This document shows, piece by piece, positions 52,946 to 63,823 of a stretch of 64,000 nucleotides of DNA. The position numbers and the translations under genes are program-made. The DNA is taken from NCBI GenBank assembly GCA_039105265.1, contig JAPFFF010000001.1, positions 3,348,001 to 3,412,000 on the forward strand. The letters are read 5' to 3'. Under the pieces are notes generated by a model. The model was given only the letters and a program-made list of their open reading frames with translations. It did no database searches and was not told where the DNA came from. The DNA comes from Tritrichomonas musculus (Eukaryota; Parabasalia; Tritrichomonadida; Tritrichomonadidae). Every line of letters begins with the position of its first letter. Position 1 is the stretch's first letter.

Positions 52946-55807
52946 TTATATTTCGTGATTTATGGCTTTCTGTCTCCGTTTAATTAATTTGATATCTTTT
53001 TTAACATTTTCTATTTCTCTTTCAAGAAGCATCTTTGTCTGTTTATAATCAGAAAAGTTCTTCTTCTTTTTTGCATGTGAAGCATCATAAGCTTTTCTTT
53101 TTCCAATTGCTCTGTCTTTTTTAGCACCTTTCAAAGTGCTACCATAGCCTTTAGCACCTTTGAGATCATTTGCGCTACCATTAAGAATGTCATCATTATC
53201 ACTACCAAGATCATCAAGGCCGCCTTTGCCATTAATTCCACTGCTTTTGCCGTTAATTCCACTACCTCTGCCATTAACACCACTGCCTTTACCATTAATT
53301 CCAGTATCGTTACCATCTCCATTAGCATCATCATCATCTCTATAAACACGTGGAGGTGGCATTTCCATTTTCATCTGTATGATACTATTATGTATATCAA
53401 GGAATAAAGCGCGTCTCTCTTTAATAATGCCTTCATATTTTTCATGTCTTCTTCTTTTGTCATTTAACTTCTTATTTAATGCAAGAAGCTCGTCTACTCT
53501 CTTCTGTCTTGCATTTCCTACTTTCTTCAGCTCTGAAACTATTTCGCCATCCTTTGATTTCAATTCAGAATCTGTAACAGTTGTTGGTTTTCCAATTTGA
53601 GAAGGTTCGTTCGCATCATCCAAAAATGAACTTCCCCTTTGATTTGAATTCGGATCAGCTCTACGAGCAAGAGCTAATGCATTTATAGCAAGCATTTGTA
53701 AGCGAAGAAGTTCATGTTCATTCTCACGACGCTTTGAATAAGCAGCACGACGTTTTTTATTCTTTAATTTCTCAAGTCTTTTCTTTTTCTCACGCTGAAT
53801 CTCTTCATAAGACATTCCTGTTGTATCGAAGTTAAGGAATGACATGTCTTCAAGATCATCCTCTTCTTCGTCTAAATCATAATCATCGTCAATATCATCA
53901 GATCCTTCGCGAGCAAGTTGATTACGGAATTTTTGCATCATCATATTAATCTTATCACGTTGTGAAGTTAATGATGAACCAGCAGAGAAATTAGAAATTG
54001 CTTGATTACCGTTTCCTTTTTTATTTTTATTTTTATTTTTCTTTTGCTCAGAGCTTTCATCTTTCTTTTTATTTTGTTTCCTTTGATCAAGAAGTTCTTT
54101 AATTTTTTGATCACGAGCTTCCTTTTCAGCAGCTTTTTCTGCTGCTTTTTTAGCTTTGGCTTCATCTTCAGCAGCTTTTTTGGCTGATTCAGCTTCAGAT
54201 TTTTTACTTTGAGCATCACCTTCAGTACTTTCAGTTCCATCGCCTCTACCTTTTCCTTTTCCTTTCTTTCTTCTTTTCTTCCTTTCTTCTAACGCTTCCA
54301 TTACGCCTAAATCACCCAAACCATCTTCTGCATCAATATCTTCGCCGTCAGCTCCATCAGCATTTTGGCCTTTCCTTCGTCGTCGTCTTCCTTTCCCTTT
54401 ACCACCAGCGATTCTGCCTTCATTGTCACTATCGCCATATTGATCATCGTAATAATCGCCATATTCGTATTCATACTCATACCCATATTCATTGGAACCA
54501 TCTGGACCTTTCTTGACCCTCTTTTTAACTTTGTTTCTTTTTCTGCGTCTTGTGCCTTCATCTGGGCCATATTCATATTCGTATTCATATGTTCCATCTG
54601 GTCTCTTGACTCTGTTTCTTTTTCTACCTCTTAATTCTTCAATTGGAACATACTCATATTCGTAGTCATAAGATCCGTCTGGTTTCTGGATCTTCTTTCT
54701 AATTCTACGTTTCTTTCCGCTAAGCCCTTCGCCAGTTCCATATTCATATTCGTATTCGTATTCTCCTTTATCGTTTTTCTTCTTACCAACTCTTCTTCTT
54801 CGGCCTTTTCTGTCATCATCGTCCGATAACATCAGATTTAATTTTCGTTGTAACTCTTTTTCTTCTGCTTCTGCTTCTTTTCGTTGCTGGTCGGTTAGAT
54901 AGTTTGAAAGTAACTCTGGATCGAGTCCTTTAAAGTCTACTTCTTCTTCTTCAGAATGAACATCAAAGAGATTACTTCTACTAATTTCAAAATTGTTTGA
55001 TTCATGTCCAATTGCTGAAACATACCCAGCTATTTTGAATAAAGCATTGTTTGATTTAAAAGTAACATCAGTAGCAAAATGAAATACCCAAAAAGTATTT
55101 ATATCGCAAAATGTATCTAGCACAAGCTTGAAAATATTTGACATTTTTCTAAACCTATCAAAACCAGTAGTAATGCCAGATTCAGTGATTGTTGGAAACT
55201 GTTTCAATATAAATATTAATTTCTCGTTAGGAGGTAGGCCTGTTAATGAAGGAGTAGGAACAAAGCCATCTGCACGTGGAACAACTACCCATTCAAAAAA
55301 TGGCTCGATACCTATATGAAGAACGAAAACAGTTTCTTTGAATCGCTTGAATTTTTCAAAAGAAAAGTCAATAAGATCTGCTGCACTATAAATATCATCA
55401 GAATCAACTAACTCGAATTTTTCTGATTTTCCAGGTCTCAAAGACAAAAGATCTAAAACATCTTTGTCATATACTAGACCTGCAGAAATTGGAATTGATG
55501 TTGATTGATTTGTTTGAAAACGTTGGTTTATAAATTGAATAGACCATTCTTTAATTCGTGTAATTGTTGGTGTTGAAAATTCACTTCCAAAACTAATAAT
55601 ACGCATTGATTCATTATTTGAAACCTCGTTAATTACATCTGTAAAATTGTCTGTTACTGCATCAAAGTTATGACTTTCGCTAAAAGGTCGATTAGATGTA
55701 TCGTCTGTTAATGTAATTTGGTTTCCATCTTGAGTTATCTTGCAGTTTGAAGGAACTTGAGAATGTCTTTCTGGTGGAGAAATTATACCTATAATCTTTC
55801 CTGACAT
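52946..55807 (-). CDS. Kinesin-related protein with degenerate, P-loop-less motor (pseudokinesin)
   Basis: 953 residues. Residues 1-290 follow the kinesin motor order without its ATPase motifs. SESHNFDAVTDNFTDVINEV (43-62) stands for FxFDxVF. MRIISFGSEFSTPTITRI (68-85) is where kinesins have AYGQTGSGKTYTM, with no Walker A left. SAGLVYDKDVLDLL matches SYLEIYNExVxDLL, TVFVLHIG matches the SSRSHxIFTIxI strand, and FRKMSNIFKLVLD...VFHFATDV...LFKIAGYVSAI matches the helix alpha4-to-neck region. Residues 340-470 contain four to five copies of a unit of basic residues then DGxYEYEYEYG. A basic/acidic low-complexity region, a GINGKGSG-type repeat (about 868-890) and a C-terminal coiled coil follow. 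A scaffold or microtubule-binding role is inferred. Confidence 0.6.
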   Translation of the reverse strand: MSGKIIGIISPPERHSQVPSNCKITQDGNQITLTDDTSNRPFSESHNFDAVTDNFTDVINEVSNNESMRIISFGSEFSTPTITRIKEWSIQFINQRFQTNQSTSIPISAGLVYDKDVLDLLSLRPGKSEKFELVDSDDIYSAADLIDFSFEKFKRFKETVFVLHIGIEPFFEWVVVPRADGFVPTPSLTGLPPNEKLIFILKQFPTITESGITTGFDRFRKMSNIFKLVLDTFCDINTFWVFHFATDVTFKSNNALFKIAGYVSAIGHESNNFEISRSNLFDVHSEEEEVDFKGLDPELLSNYLTDQQRKEAEAEEKELQRKLNLMLSDDDDRKGRRRRVGKKKNDKGEYEYEYEYGTGEGLSGKKRRIRKKIQKPDGSYDYEYEYVPIEELRGRKRNRVKRPDGTYEYEYEYGPDEGTRRRKRNKVKKRVKKGPDGSNEYGYEYEYEYGDYYDDQYGDSDNEGRIAGGKGKGRRRRRKGQNADGADGEDIDAEDGLGDLGVMEALEERKKRRKKGKGKGRGDGTESTEGDAQSKKSEAESAKKAAEDEAKAKKAAEKAAEKEARDQKIKELLDQRKQNKKKDESSEQKKNKNKNKKGNGNQAISNFSAGSSLTSQRDKINMMMQKFRNQLAREGSDDIDDDYDLDEEEDDLEDMSFLNFDTTGMSYEEIQREKKKRLEKLKNKKRRAAYSKRRENEHELLRLQMLAINALALARRADPNSNQRGSSFLDDANEPSQIGKPTTVTDSELKSKDGEIVSELKKVGNARQKRVDELLALNKKLNDKRRRHEKYEGIIKERRALFLDIHNSIIQMKMEMPPPRVYRDDDDANGDGNDTGINGKGSGVNGRGSGINGKSSGINGKGGLDDLGSDNDDILNGSANDLKGAKGYGSTLKGAKKDRAIGKRKAYDASHAKKKKNFSDYKQTKMLLEREIENVKKDIKLIKRRQKAINHEI

Positions 55808-56141
55808 TAAAATTCGATTAATATTTTTGTTTTAATTGTGTAGAAAATTTTGAAAAGTTAGTTTCTTAGAATCAATTTAATTTATAACGTTATTTTCAAT
55901 TAAGTTGAAATAATAAACGGCCGAATTTTTGATTTGATGTGAAGAAGCTTCTTCTTTTTTTTTTTTTAGTGATTTACTTCTTCCATAATGCAAAAGATAG
56001 CTTATCGGATAATTGAAAATTTAAAAATTTTTTAATGTTGAAATATTCAAAATAATCTGATGTAATAAAAATATAGGAATCCGTGTTTATTTATAAGCAT
56101 GCTTACTTTTTGTTCTATAATAAAATAAAAAGACAATTTAA
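55808..56141. other. Intergenic, AT-rich
   Basis: 334 bp between two minus-strand genes; promoter of the pseudokinesin gene. No motif was recognised. Confidence 0.6.
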
Positions 56142-58070
56142 TTACTTTGATTGGGGCTTTTTTCGTATATTTTCTAATTTCTGAATGACTTGATGTTCGG
56201 TCATTGTTGGGCCCTTCTCAATTACTTTTTCAATTTGTGGGATTGGCCAAAAGATGTATGATCGCTGGTATTGGAAGCGATAGAAAATTGAAGTTCTTTC
56301 TGAGTTTGTCCAAATCTGTTCCCAGTTAATTAGGCCATTAATAAATGAAGCTTGAGAATAAGAATTATTGATCAAAGTGTCATTAAGAGCTAAATTCGTA
56401 TTTGAGTTATCATCAAAATTTGAATAAATGCTTTGCTTAGCGCCGGATAAATTACTGTTGCTTTCATTTAAAGTTTTTAGATATGGAGTAAACAAACAAG
56501 TAGCAGATGCGCTAAATGAATAATATGCAAGAAGATCTATTTTCAGCTCAGCTCTGATGTTTGGAATTGAAGGACCCCAGCTGTAAAATTGACTATTAAC
56601 TTCATTAAGATAATTTTGGAATGATGAAGGATCTTCTCCGCATTCTTTGTACAATTTTTCTAATTTATCTCGATTTGCTGGAACTTGCATAACTGGTAAT
56701 GAAAGGATTTCTCTGCATCTAAGTGCTCTGACAATACATGCGAGAGCTTCGAAGTTTTTCAATGAATTAAGATTGGCTCCAATCTCTAAAAGTGAAGTAA
56801 TAACTTTTTCCATAGATGATGAACTAGTATTGACTATAAGTTCAAGAATTAGCAAAGTGAATTTCTTTCCAAATTCAGAGAATTCAGCAAGTGTCGGAGT
56901 TTGGTGTGAAACGCAATGATCACGTGCAGCAATGATGAATTCGCGAGAATAAACAGATTTAAATGCCATGTGAAAAATAATTGATATTTGGCGAGCTGCC
57001 TCGATGGGGCTTGGATCAGTTATCTTTAAATTTGGCTTGAAAATAATCTGGGCATTTGGGATTACTGGACTTTCTGCTTTTTCCAATGGAATCGATTGCG
57101 GAATGTGAAGTTTATTGATTGCCTGTAGGATGCTGTTCGCAAAAACATAAAATTTTGAGCAAGATGGATCTTTTATAATTCTCGTTTGAAATCGTGCAAT
57201 TGATTTAAGTGTATTTTTGCCAATAAACGTTCCATGATAGTTTACCCATTTTTTAATTAAATTAACAATGTCGCGTCTCGTTATTTCTCTGTTATATTCA
57301 AAATTTGAATCTGCTGGTGGCTCAAAATCAAAAAGAAAAATTAGATGTTCAAGAAAATGATTTGGTGATGTAACAAGATGAAGCGATAAGAAAAATCGGT
57401 TCAGATCATCATCTAGTGTTGTTGATATTGCAACAAGAATTAGTCTTCGAAGCGATGCAAGTTTAATTGTATGAAATGAAACGCCTTGATCTTTATCATG
57501 TTCTTCTTTGAAAACAACATCATAATTTGGATCCATTAATTCTTTATTTATAATTTTTGGATCTTCAACGTAGTGTGAAGAAAAGAAGTCCTCTTCAAAT
57601 TCTTCTTCAATATATTTATGATGTGGATCGGGTGTTATTTTCCATGGATCCTCTCTTGGCAATATTCCCAAAGAAGAGAGAATTAATAAATCTGTTTTAT
57701 CCCAATCTTGATCTGTTTGCTGGAAATTGTGCCCGCACTCTTCCTGTAAAATTTGTGCTGTTTGATACATTCCTATTGCAATCAAATGCTGATATATTAA
57801 TTCAAGTATTTTATGTCGGTTAGCATGGTAAAGAGATGCAATAGAATCTGTGTGAACAACATTTGAAATAGAATATCCACCTGTCCAAGGTAAAATTCTT
57901 TCTCGAAAAGCTAATAACTGTGGATTCTCGTTGAAAAGTTGAGATATCCATTTATATCTTTGATCATTAAGCGCTTCGTTAGTTTGTTTTTGCTGATTTT
58001 GCGTGCTTACCTCTTCCGTTGATGAAGTTTTTGGTGGTGTTTGATCAGATTGAGCTTGGGGAAGAGACAT
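56142..58070 (-). CDS. LisH-domain Ras guanine-nucleotide exchange factor
   Basis: 642 residues from the preferred ATG at 58070 (MSLPQAQSDQTPPK). An upstream in-frame ATG at 58184 adds 38 residues rich in Asn/Lys/Phe. A LisH motif lies at about 87-112 (HKILELIYQHLIAIGMYQTAQ). A RasGEF N-terminal domain follows at about 203-302 (LASLRRLILVAISTTLDDDL, then FFLSLHLVTSPNHFLEHLI). The Cdc25-homology catalytic domain spans about 353-640 (SPIEAARQISIIFHMAFKSV, NFEALACIVRALRCREI, FYSWGPSIPNIRAELKID). It would load GTP onto a Ras-family GTPase at membranes. LisH-RasGEF combinations are known in amoebae and other protists. A linker at about 555-590 is Ser/Asn-rich. Confidence 0.85.
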   Translation of the reverse strand: MSLPQAQSDQTPPKTSSTEEVSTQNQQKQTNEALNDQRYKWISQLFNENPQLLAFRERILPWTGGYSISNVVHTDSIASLYHANRHKILELIYQHLIAIGMYQTAQILQEECGHNFQQTDQDWDKTDLLILSSLGILPREDPWKITPDPHHKYIEEEFEEDFFSSHYVEDPKIINKELMDPNYDVVFKEEHDKDQGVSFHTIKLASLRRLILVAISTTLDDDLNRFFLSLHLVTSPNHFLEHLIFLFDFEPPADSNFEYNREITRRDIVNLIKKWVNYHGTFIGKNTLKSIARFQTRIIKDPSCSKFYVFANSILQAINKLHIPQSIPLEKAESPVIPNAQIIFKPNLKITDPSPIEAARQISIIFHMAFKSVYSREFIIAARDHCVSHQTPTLAEFSEFGKKFTLLILELIVNTSSSSMEKVITSLLEIGANLNSLKNFEALACIVRALRCREILSLPVMQVPANRDKLEKLYKECGEDPSSFQNYLNEVNSQFYSWGPSIPNIRAELKIDLLAYYSFSASATCLFTPYLKTLNESNSNLSGAKQSIYSNFDDNSNTNLALNDTLINNSYSQASFINGLINWEQIWTNSERTSIFYRFQYQRSYIFWPIPQIEKVIEKGPTMTEHQVIQKLENIRKKPQSK

Positions 58071-58426
58071 TTGAAAATTGTATTTTAATCTTTTCAGAAA
58101 AATTGATTTTATAATACAATTAAAATTCTTTAGGTTCAGATTTTTGAAATTACTGAGTTCACTTTTAGTCTTAAAATAGTTCAATTCTCATGATTTTATA
58201 TGAAATAAATTACATTGATAATCTCAAAAAAAGTACAACTAAATATGGGAAATGTATATGTTAAATAAGGTTTATTTCTTTTTTTGGTATAAATTCTAAT
58301 TATGTAATTACTTATTTTTTCATCAGTAAATATATAAAAGCAAGTATAATACAATTTGAAAAAGATAAAATAAAGTTTAATGGATAAGTATATCTGTAAT
58401 TCGTTATAATAATTGAAATAAAAAAT
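58071..58426. other. Intergenic, AT-rich
   Basis: Promoter side of the RasGEF gene and the 3' flank of the reticulon-like gene. No RNA gene was seen. Confidence 0.6.
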
Positions 58427-59122
58427 TTAATCTGCTTTAGGTTTTTCTTGGTTTAATCCTGTTGGTGGATCTTCAGATCCATCTGGAGAATTTTCAGGCT
58501 TTTTGCTATTTGTTGGAGTAATACTGCCTGTTGAAAAATGTTGGCCACCTCCTGTTTCAGGATTCTCTGTAAGCCATTTTTGCACTATAGGAAGGAGGAA
58601 GATTGGTGGGAAAACAAAAATGAAATGGAAAATAAGCCAAACTAGAAGAAAATCGCCAACAAAAAATGAAAATATAAAGAACGCAAGCATAATTAAAATC
58701 GCAAAAATAGAGTCGTATAACGAGTTTGAAGATGCTGATTTAAAAACGTCACGAATAATTGATGTCCAAAATGAAATTGCTGTTGTCAAAAATGCTGAAA
58801 CTTCGGGCACTTCTCTGATTCTGTTTGGTGCTCTCTCATCAACATCTGTTTTTATGAATGAAAGTATTTTATCAAAGAAATGTGGAAAAGAGCTGTAGAG
58901 GCAATAGCATAGAACAAAGAAACCAATGACTAAACATAAATTGCAACTCCATGAAAAAGGAAGTAAATAAGCGAAAATAAATAAACTTTCAAGTAGAATG
59001 AAAAAAATTATTGAGCATTTGGGATCAATCCAAAGGAAGAGTGCTTGAACACGTTTAACTGTCAATTCATGAGGTTTGAGAGCATTATTTATTGCGTTAA
59101 CTATCGTTTTGGTAAAGGACAT
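58427..59122 (-). CDS. Reticulon-homology / ARL6IP1-like ER hairpin membrane protein
   Basis: 231 residues. Two long hydrophobic hairpins (about 37-84 and 137-183) flank a hydrophilic helical linker containing RIREVPEVSAFLTTAISFWTS. The N-terminus ALKPHELTVKRVQALFLWIDPKCSI resembles the entry to reticulon, RETREG and ARL6IP1 domains (VxxLLLWxxPxxS). A Pro/Ser/Gly-rich cytosolic tail follows (from about 190). Such hairpin proteins bend tubular ER membrane. No LIR motif was noted in the tail. The family cannot be fixed without a profile search. Confidence 0.55.
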   Translation of the reverse strand: MSFTKTIVNAINNALKPHELTVKRVQALFLWIDPKCSIIFFILLESLFIFAYLLPFSWSCNLCLVIGFFVLCYCLYSSFPHFFDKILSFIKTDVDERAPNRIREVPEVSAFLTTAISFWTSIIRDVFKSASSNSLYDSIFAILIMLAFFIFSFFVGDFLLVWLIFHFIFVFPPIFLLPIVQKWLTENPETGGGQHFSTGSITPTNSKKPENSPDGSEDPPTGLNQEKPKAD

Positions 59123-59302
59123 TATTTGTAATTTTTTAGATTAAGAAAAGTGCCAATCAATGAAAAAAAATTTTTAAATTAAAACTATAAATAATATATT
59201 TTGATTCTAATCTATTGATATATTTTTTAAAAAAATTATATTTATCAATAAATAATTTGATTGATTTTGATTATTAAATTAAAATAGTTCAAGAGAAATG
59301 AA

Positions 59303-59375
59303 GCCTGCGTAGCATAGTGGTTATTGCGTTCGCCTTGTAAGCGAAAGGTCGGCGGTCCGACTCCGCTCGTAGGCA
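59303..59375 (+). tRNA. tRNA-Thr (anticodon UGU)
   Basis: A 73-base cloverleaf. The acceptor GCCTGCG pairs with CGTAGGC (one G-U), with discriminator A. D arm GCA/TGC; anticodon stem TTCGC/GCGAA with loop CTTGTAA, so the anticodon is TGT. Variable loop AGGTC; T arm GGCGG-TCCGACT-CCGCT. A box (TAGCATAGTGG) and B box (GGTCCGACTCC) are present for Pol III. No intron; CCA is not encoded. Confidence 0.96.
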
Positions 59376-59377
59376 AC

Positions 59378-59385
59378 TTTTTTTT
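59378..59385 (+). terminator. Pol III terminator (T8)
   Basis: An eight-T run begins three bases after the tRNA discriminator base. Confidence 0.85.
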
Positions 59386-60249
59386 ATATATTTTTACTTT
59401 TTCTTAAAGTCAAATTATCTTTAGTTGGATATCAATTCGTTGAGGAAAACAAATGATTATGGCATTTAATAAATGAAAATTTATAAAAACTACCTGAAAT
59501 ATTAATTTTACTAAAGAATTTTTTAATTTTTTTTCTTTGCTTGGCGTATACATAAATACTAAAGTAAACAATGTCTATCTTTGTGTTGCATTCTGGAAAA
59601 AACATATCTAATCATTTGGTTGAATACCATTAAAAATGTGTATTCTTTAAATATGCCAAGTAAGATCTGTTCAACTTTATGATCTGTATCTTTATATACG
59701 ATATATTATGAATTTATCGAAAATTTAGAAATAGATGGTATTACCAAAAGAAATTTAAAAGTAAGGGGAAAAAATCTTCTTCGAAATTATCATAGACTAG
59801 TGGATATAATATGATACAGCAATTGATGATAATCCTTCAGAAATCGCCAAACATATATATTTATCAAAATGAATTATTCAGAATGATTCGTAGTAGTAAC
59901 GTTAAGGAGGGCTACTCTAGTTCCACTAGCTCCGCCCTCGCTTAACAACTAATTCATCCATGCTACCAAAAATTACATTTTTGTCATCTTCAACTAAATT
60001 AGCTTATATATACCCGCAACAGTCGCGTGACAGCTAATTTAATTGACGAAAACACGCAAAAATCAGATATAATTATATTTATTTTAGAGCTAAGTGTGGC
60101 ACAAAACATATAAATATATGACTATATATGAATATTTATAACGATAAGCTATCAAATCTATTAAAATAGCTATAAAATCTATTAAAATAGTGCTAATTGG
60201 AAACGAATTATTTCCATAGTGATTAATGGAATAAGATTGTGATTAACAT
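59386..60249. other. Intergenic between tRNA and helicase remnant
   Basis: No gene. GC rises around 59895-60045, where a hairpin and CGCG-containing motifs occur. The direct repeat TCTATTAAAATAG lies at about 60157-60191. Confidence 0.5.
59901..59946. repeat. Imperfect inverted repeat / hairpin
   Basis: GTTAAGGAGGGC at 59901-59912 pairs with GCCCTCGCTTAAC at 59934-59946 (12 bp, one bulge). The loop contains a second dyad, CTAGT-TCC-ACTAG. It stands out by GC content and may mark the edge of the adjacent accessory segment. Confidence 0.55.
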
Positions 60250-62520
60250 CTAAAGTAAATGAATTTTTTTCCTAATTGAAACCAATGGCACTGAACACTA
60301 TGTTATACAGCACGTGAATGAAGAAGAGACATATTTAGGTATAGAAATATTGTCTGTTGACGATTATAGAGATCCAGTTCCTGACAACGACGCAGATCTA
60401 ATTGAAGAACAGCCAGTCGTGAATGAACAGCCGGTTGAAGTGCAAGATCCTTGTTACATACGATGGCAAATGTTTGATGAGATTCCTGAACGAGTATACA
60501 ATATAGAGTGTGAAGGTTATGTTGATAATAATGGCAGAACATTAGATGATGAAACATCAATTGAGCATCTCACTAACGGTGAATCGCAGATTGAGATCTG
60601 TAATAAAATAGAACATTATGATGAGAATTGTGATATTGAATATGTAGATTATGATGAATTTTATTGTATGGATCGCAACAAGTATGATTTACGTAAGATT
60701 ACTAAGCAGATTCGAACTAAGAAGTTCATCTGTGAAGCTCCAATCGGCCCGGGAAAATCGACTGCTATTCCTAAATGGATTTCGTCTATTAGTGCAGAGA
60801 GATTTATGGTAATTGTTCCGACAGTGAATATCGCTGAAGAGTTCCATGCCAAACTGAATAAAAATCTTAATATACGATTATGTGTTAATGATAACGCGTT
60901 TAGTGAATTTCATAAAGCTGTATATAATGAAGTTAACATAATTATTACTACTTACAACACTGCTTCCAAGTGCTTAGGTGATATAATTGAAGAATACTAT
61001 ATGAAAGAGCAACGACTCGATTACTTCCTAGTGATTGATGAAGCGCACATGTTACTACACCATATAGGATTAATAGAGATTACTAAAGAGTTCGATAAGG
61101 TAGCATTAAAAAGTGCTACTGCAGATGATATTAAGAACTTCGCCTGTTTAGAGATTACGTAATCGTTAATCCACATATTGATGAGAGATATAAACGAAAT
61201 ATCTATGTTAATAAGTTATTACCAGATGCTGATGAACAACGTGCTGCTATAGTTAACTTAATCGATACAAAGAGAATGAATTATGATAAAGTATTAGTGA
61301 AGATAGAAGATAAGAAAGAGTGTAAGAGATTGAAGAATTGTTTGAAAGATAGATACAAGATCGCTCTATATACAGGTGATAACAAAGAGATTAAGCTGAA
61401 TGAAGATGGATTATTCGAAGAAGATGTTGATGTTATCATATCTACCTCATCAATACAGAACGGGCAGTCTATTAAAGAGAATATCCTATCTATATTCATC
61501 CAAACATACATCGATTCTGTATCTAGTATTAAGCAATTTCTAGGTAGAAATCGAAATCGAAATTCGGATGTATATGTTCGATATGGGAAGCACATGAATA
61601 AGAGAAAGTACTCGATACCCAACAATCGATATGAACGACATTTAAATAACTTACGTTATAGAGCATGGAATGAAATGAGTATAGCGAATTGGGATGATGT
61701 ATCATATAAATTCGGTCGTGTACGATTCGGTAAAACAGATGATGATGAATATATTATTGATTATGATGATGAATCCACTACTAATGATGAGATCGTTGAT
61801 ACTTCGTACTCCGCTACCGCAGATGAATCCACTACTAATGATGAGATTGTTGATGAATCCACCAATGATACTATGTATTCCACTACAGCGGATGAACCTA
61901 TTACAGATATAGAATTTACTAATAAAATAGATCTATATTATTATTATGGAATCGATGTTACGACAATACCAGATGGGTATGAAGTTAAGATGAGATATAA
62001 TAGAGTTAATGGTAAGAGAGGTCGTGTATATAAATTGGTGAAGAAGTGAGTTGACAAAGAGTTTTCAATGTATTTTTCTCGTACTTAAATGACAGTATTA
62101 ACAGAACTCTTCGCAATGAATGGTATGAATAAGTTGAAGTATGAACTCGCTAGACTTGTCAAATAGAAAGACTATAAGACAGTTAATACATTGTTACGTA
62201 ATCCTAATACATGGAAATTTAATACTCGCGAACTTAATGAAGAGATACCATGTGATGATAGACACTTACTAAGAGAAAGGGTGTAATGAAATTCGAGACA
62301 AGACCTCCACATACATAATCTTAAAAAATAAATCACCGAGCAAAAACCAATCCGTCTACGTGGATACGTAATGCATTCGATATGAGATGATAATCTTCTA
62401 AATACTAATACAAAAGGAGGAAAGAATATAGGAGAAGATCTACAACCATTAAACAATCTCTTTAGCGATAACATTATAATTTATTATCCAATCGAAGACA
62501 AATTAATTTAATGATATAAT
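60250..62520 (+). pseudogene. Decayed SF2-helicase remnant of virus-like character (fossil)
   Basis: The region is in pieces, with a few breaks, and decays further towards its 3' end. Recognisable parts are an acidic N-terminal stretch, a Walker A-like GPGKST, a DEAH box in VIDEAHML, and a helicase C-terminal part with a QxxGRxxR-type motif and a Thr/Asp-rich repeat tail. The order resembles origin-binding-type SF2 helicases found in large DNA viruses and virus-like elements. Homology was judged by eye. Codon use (many ATA, CGA and GTA codons) differs from the host genes around it, suggesting transfer. No capsid, integrase or polymerase part is visible, so the family is open. It appears non-functional. 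Confidence 0.55.
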
Positions 62521-63823
62521 GCTTTTAAAAATAAAGTTGATAGTTGGCTTTCAAAACGTATAGTGGAACAGGGTGTTCTTTTTGGGATGTTATAAAACAA
62601 AACATGACTTAAGTCCAGTGACATTAACAGAACTAGTTAAAAAATTAGTTAATTAATCTCTCCTGAAATTAGTTAATTTTCAATGAACATTTTAAAAACT
62701 CAATCGTTTTCAAGCCATAAGATAAAAGAAAAAACTAGGAAAGCTTGCTTTCGATTTAGTTTTCAGTGAATATATTGTATACAAAAATGAACCAAATAAT
62801 TCCAATTTTTGTGTATAATGCAAATTGAGATAGAAAAATTCGCTATATACAATTCCATGCAGTAATATTTTCGAAATATTACTTTTGAGTAAATATCTTC
62901 ATCCTAAATATTTATTGGAGACTATATGTCGCTCTCATAAACCGAAATGATGTCTTAAACTTCACCTTTTAGATCATTAGCTCCAGGAAATAAAAGAGTG
63001 ATGAATGTATTTACAAGGCAAATTGATGACTTGTATTGATAAGAAACGAATCCACAAACAGGAATGACTTCAACAATTGAGTGAATTGGGAATTTGGCAT
63101 CACATAATATAATATTTGGATCTAAGCATGCTCTTCTAACATTGCTTCTGCAACTCCTAAAATAACAAAGACGATGTATCTTGAGAGCTGAAGCTCTTAA
63201 CTAGCATGTTGGTGTTTTGATTGATAATATATTAATTTGGAAGAAAATAATTTTCACATCTTGTTTTTGGTTTTAAATTTGGGCAATTTAGCAAGTTGAT
63301 ATACTGAGCTATAACGACTTGTCCACAATTTAATTTAGTTTATTTGATGTTTCTGTTAAATTCCTACCGATGTTGACAGTTTATATATATCCGAAATTAT
63401 GCTCTCACCTGCCTTTTGATGAAGTATTTTGCTGTTAGATGTGATATTGACAGGTTTTTTTTTAAATAAAAAGATTTATTTAATCGATTATTTTAAGTAA
63501 TTTTTTTCTAGCGACACATCTAGAGCAGTATTTTATAAATATTATTATTTATTTCTTCTTTAAATTACAAGCAAATCACATTTTTAAATTTTTTGTTAAT
63601 AATACAAAAAGTTGATTTCCTTTCAATTTTAAAATATATTTTTTGCGTCTTAATATTAATAAAAAAAATGATTTATTCATTTTAAATAATATATATTTAA
63701 TTTTTATTATTATATAATTAAATTATATATTTATATTTAATAATTATCAAGTAAAAATCATTCAAATAACATCATTAATTTATATTGAATTAATTGAACA
63801 CATATTTGGCATTCTATTTTTAC
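62521..63823. other. Degenerate, AT-rich region before UBC9
   Basis: No intact gene. An 82-codon minus-strand open stretch (62955-63200) has protein-like composition but no ATG and no recognised family. The last 300 bp are AT tracts leading to the UBC9 promoter. Confidence 0.5.

Noticed and set aside
62955-63200. 82-codon minus-strand open stretch
   Set aside because: It has no ATG and no recognised family. It has protein-like composition but could be chance or a relic, so I did not call it as a gene.
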